A DNA stretch of 24,402 nucleotides from Bryobacterales bacterium (GTDB lineage Bacteria; Acidobacteriota; Terriglobia; Bryobacterales; Bryobacteraceae), in contig JAEUQE010000033.1 in the NCBI GenBank assembly GCA_016789785.1, forward strand, positions 26,458 through 50,859. The letters run 5' to 3'. The notes beneath the pieces are model-generated. The model made no database searches. It saw only the letters and a program-made list of their open reading frames with translations, and was not told the DNA's origin. Made by a program: the position numbers and the translations under genes. Positions 24,306-24,402 of this stretch are shown here, piece by piece. Positions within the stretch are counted from its first letter, which is position 1. Each line of letters begins with the position of its first letter.

Positions 24306-24402
24306 TGTTAGCCGTAGCCCCAACCTGTCAGCGCCGGTGAGAAAATCCCCATAGTGCCGGACGAAAAATCCCCACCCCCTGACAAAGGCTAGCCTCGATG
24401 CC
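24306..24402. mobile_element. Putative end of an IS21-like insertion sequence (partial)
   Basis: RHS homology stops right after VVFPYGG. The following bases carry repeated short motifs: TGTTAGCC (24306) and TGTCAGCG (24326), then AAAATCCCCA twice (24342-24351 and 24365-24374). IS21-family elements (istAB) begin with TG and have several copies of short terminal repeats of this type, and I recall AAAATCCCCAC repeats in such ends. The transposase genes and the other end would be beyond 24402, so the call rests on the terminal pattern alone. Confidence 0.45.

Overview
The window looks like chromosomal DNA of a GC-rich Gram-negative bacterium, most likely an Acidobacteriota member of the Bryobacterales/Solibacter type. 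That placement is inferred from four things: an RpoB with an extra cysteine-rich block near its N-terminus, BamB-like PQQ-propeller proteins, a PEP-CTERM exported protein, and RHS and Ig-like remnants of a style I associate with that group. No 16S gene is present to confirm it.

Layout. Position 1-99 is the tail of an unknown gene, followed by about 545 bases with no convincing gene. From 646 to 6729 lies a block of exported proteins: a Tat-exported PhoX-type phosphatase (+), a convergent operon (-) of a PQQ-type beta-propeller protein and an SGNH-fold protein that has lost its catalytic Ser and His, and a divergent second beta-propeller protein (+). Positions 6812-8996 hold an OmpR-type response regulator and its HAMP sensor kinase (+). 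Positions 9067-10411 are a decayed accessory patch (-): an intact VapB-like antitoxin, a VapC PIN toxin split by two frameshifts, and a truncated AAA ATPase.

The core of the window is rpoB-rpoC (-, 19040 to 10467), ending in a strong TTCG-loop terminator. The ribosomal genes that usually precede rpoB are absent. Instead there is a roughly 540-base region with a plausible sigma-70 promoter, two palindromes around it, and an apparent leader of about 445 nt. Upstream of that, still on the minus strand, are a small membrane ORF, a papain-like cysteine protease, a PEP-CTERM protein, and a LytTR response regulator with its LytS-type histidine kinase (ATGA overlap).

The right end (about 22.9-24.4 kb) is a gene graveyard: an unidentified C-terminal fragment (+), an Ig-like pseudogene (-) with one stop and one frameshift, an RHS/Fn3 pseudogene (+) with at least five frame switches, and what appears to be one end of an IS21-like insertion sequence running off the window.

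No complete new defence or biosynthetic system is visible. The most notable points are the double-SGNH-mutant operon protein, the eight-cysteine RpoB insertion, the rpoBC promoter and leader separated from ribosomal genes, and the broken VapC beside an intact antitoxin.
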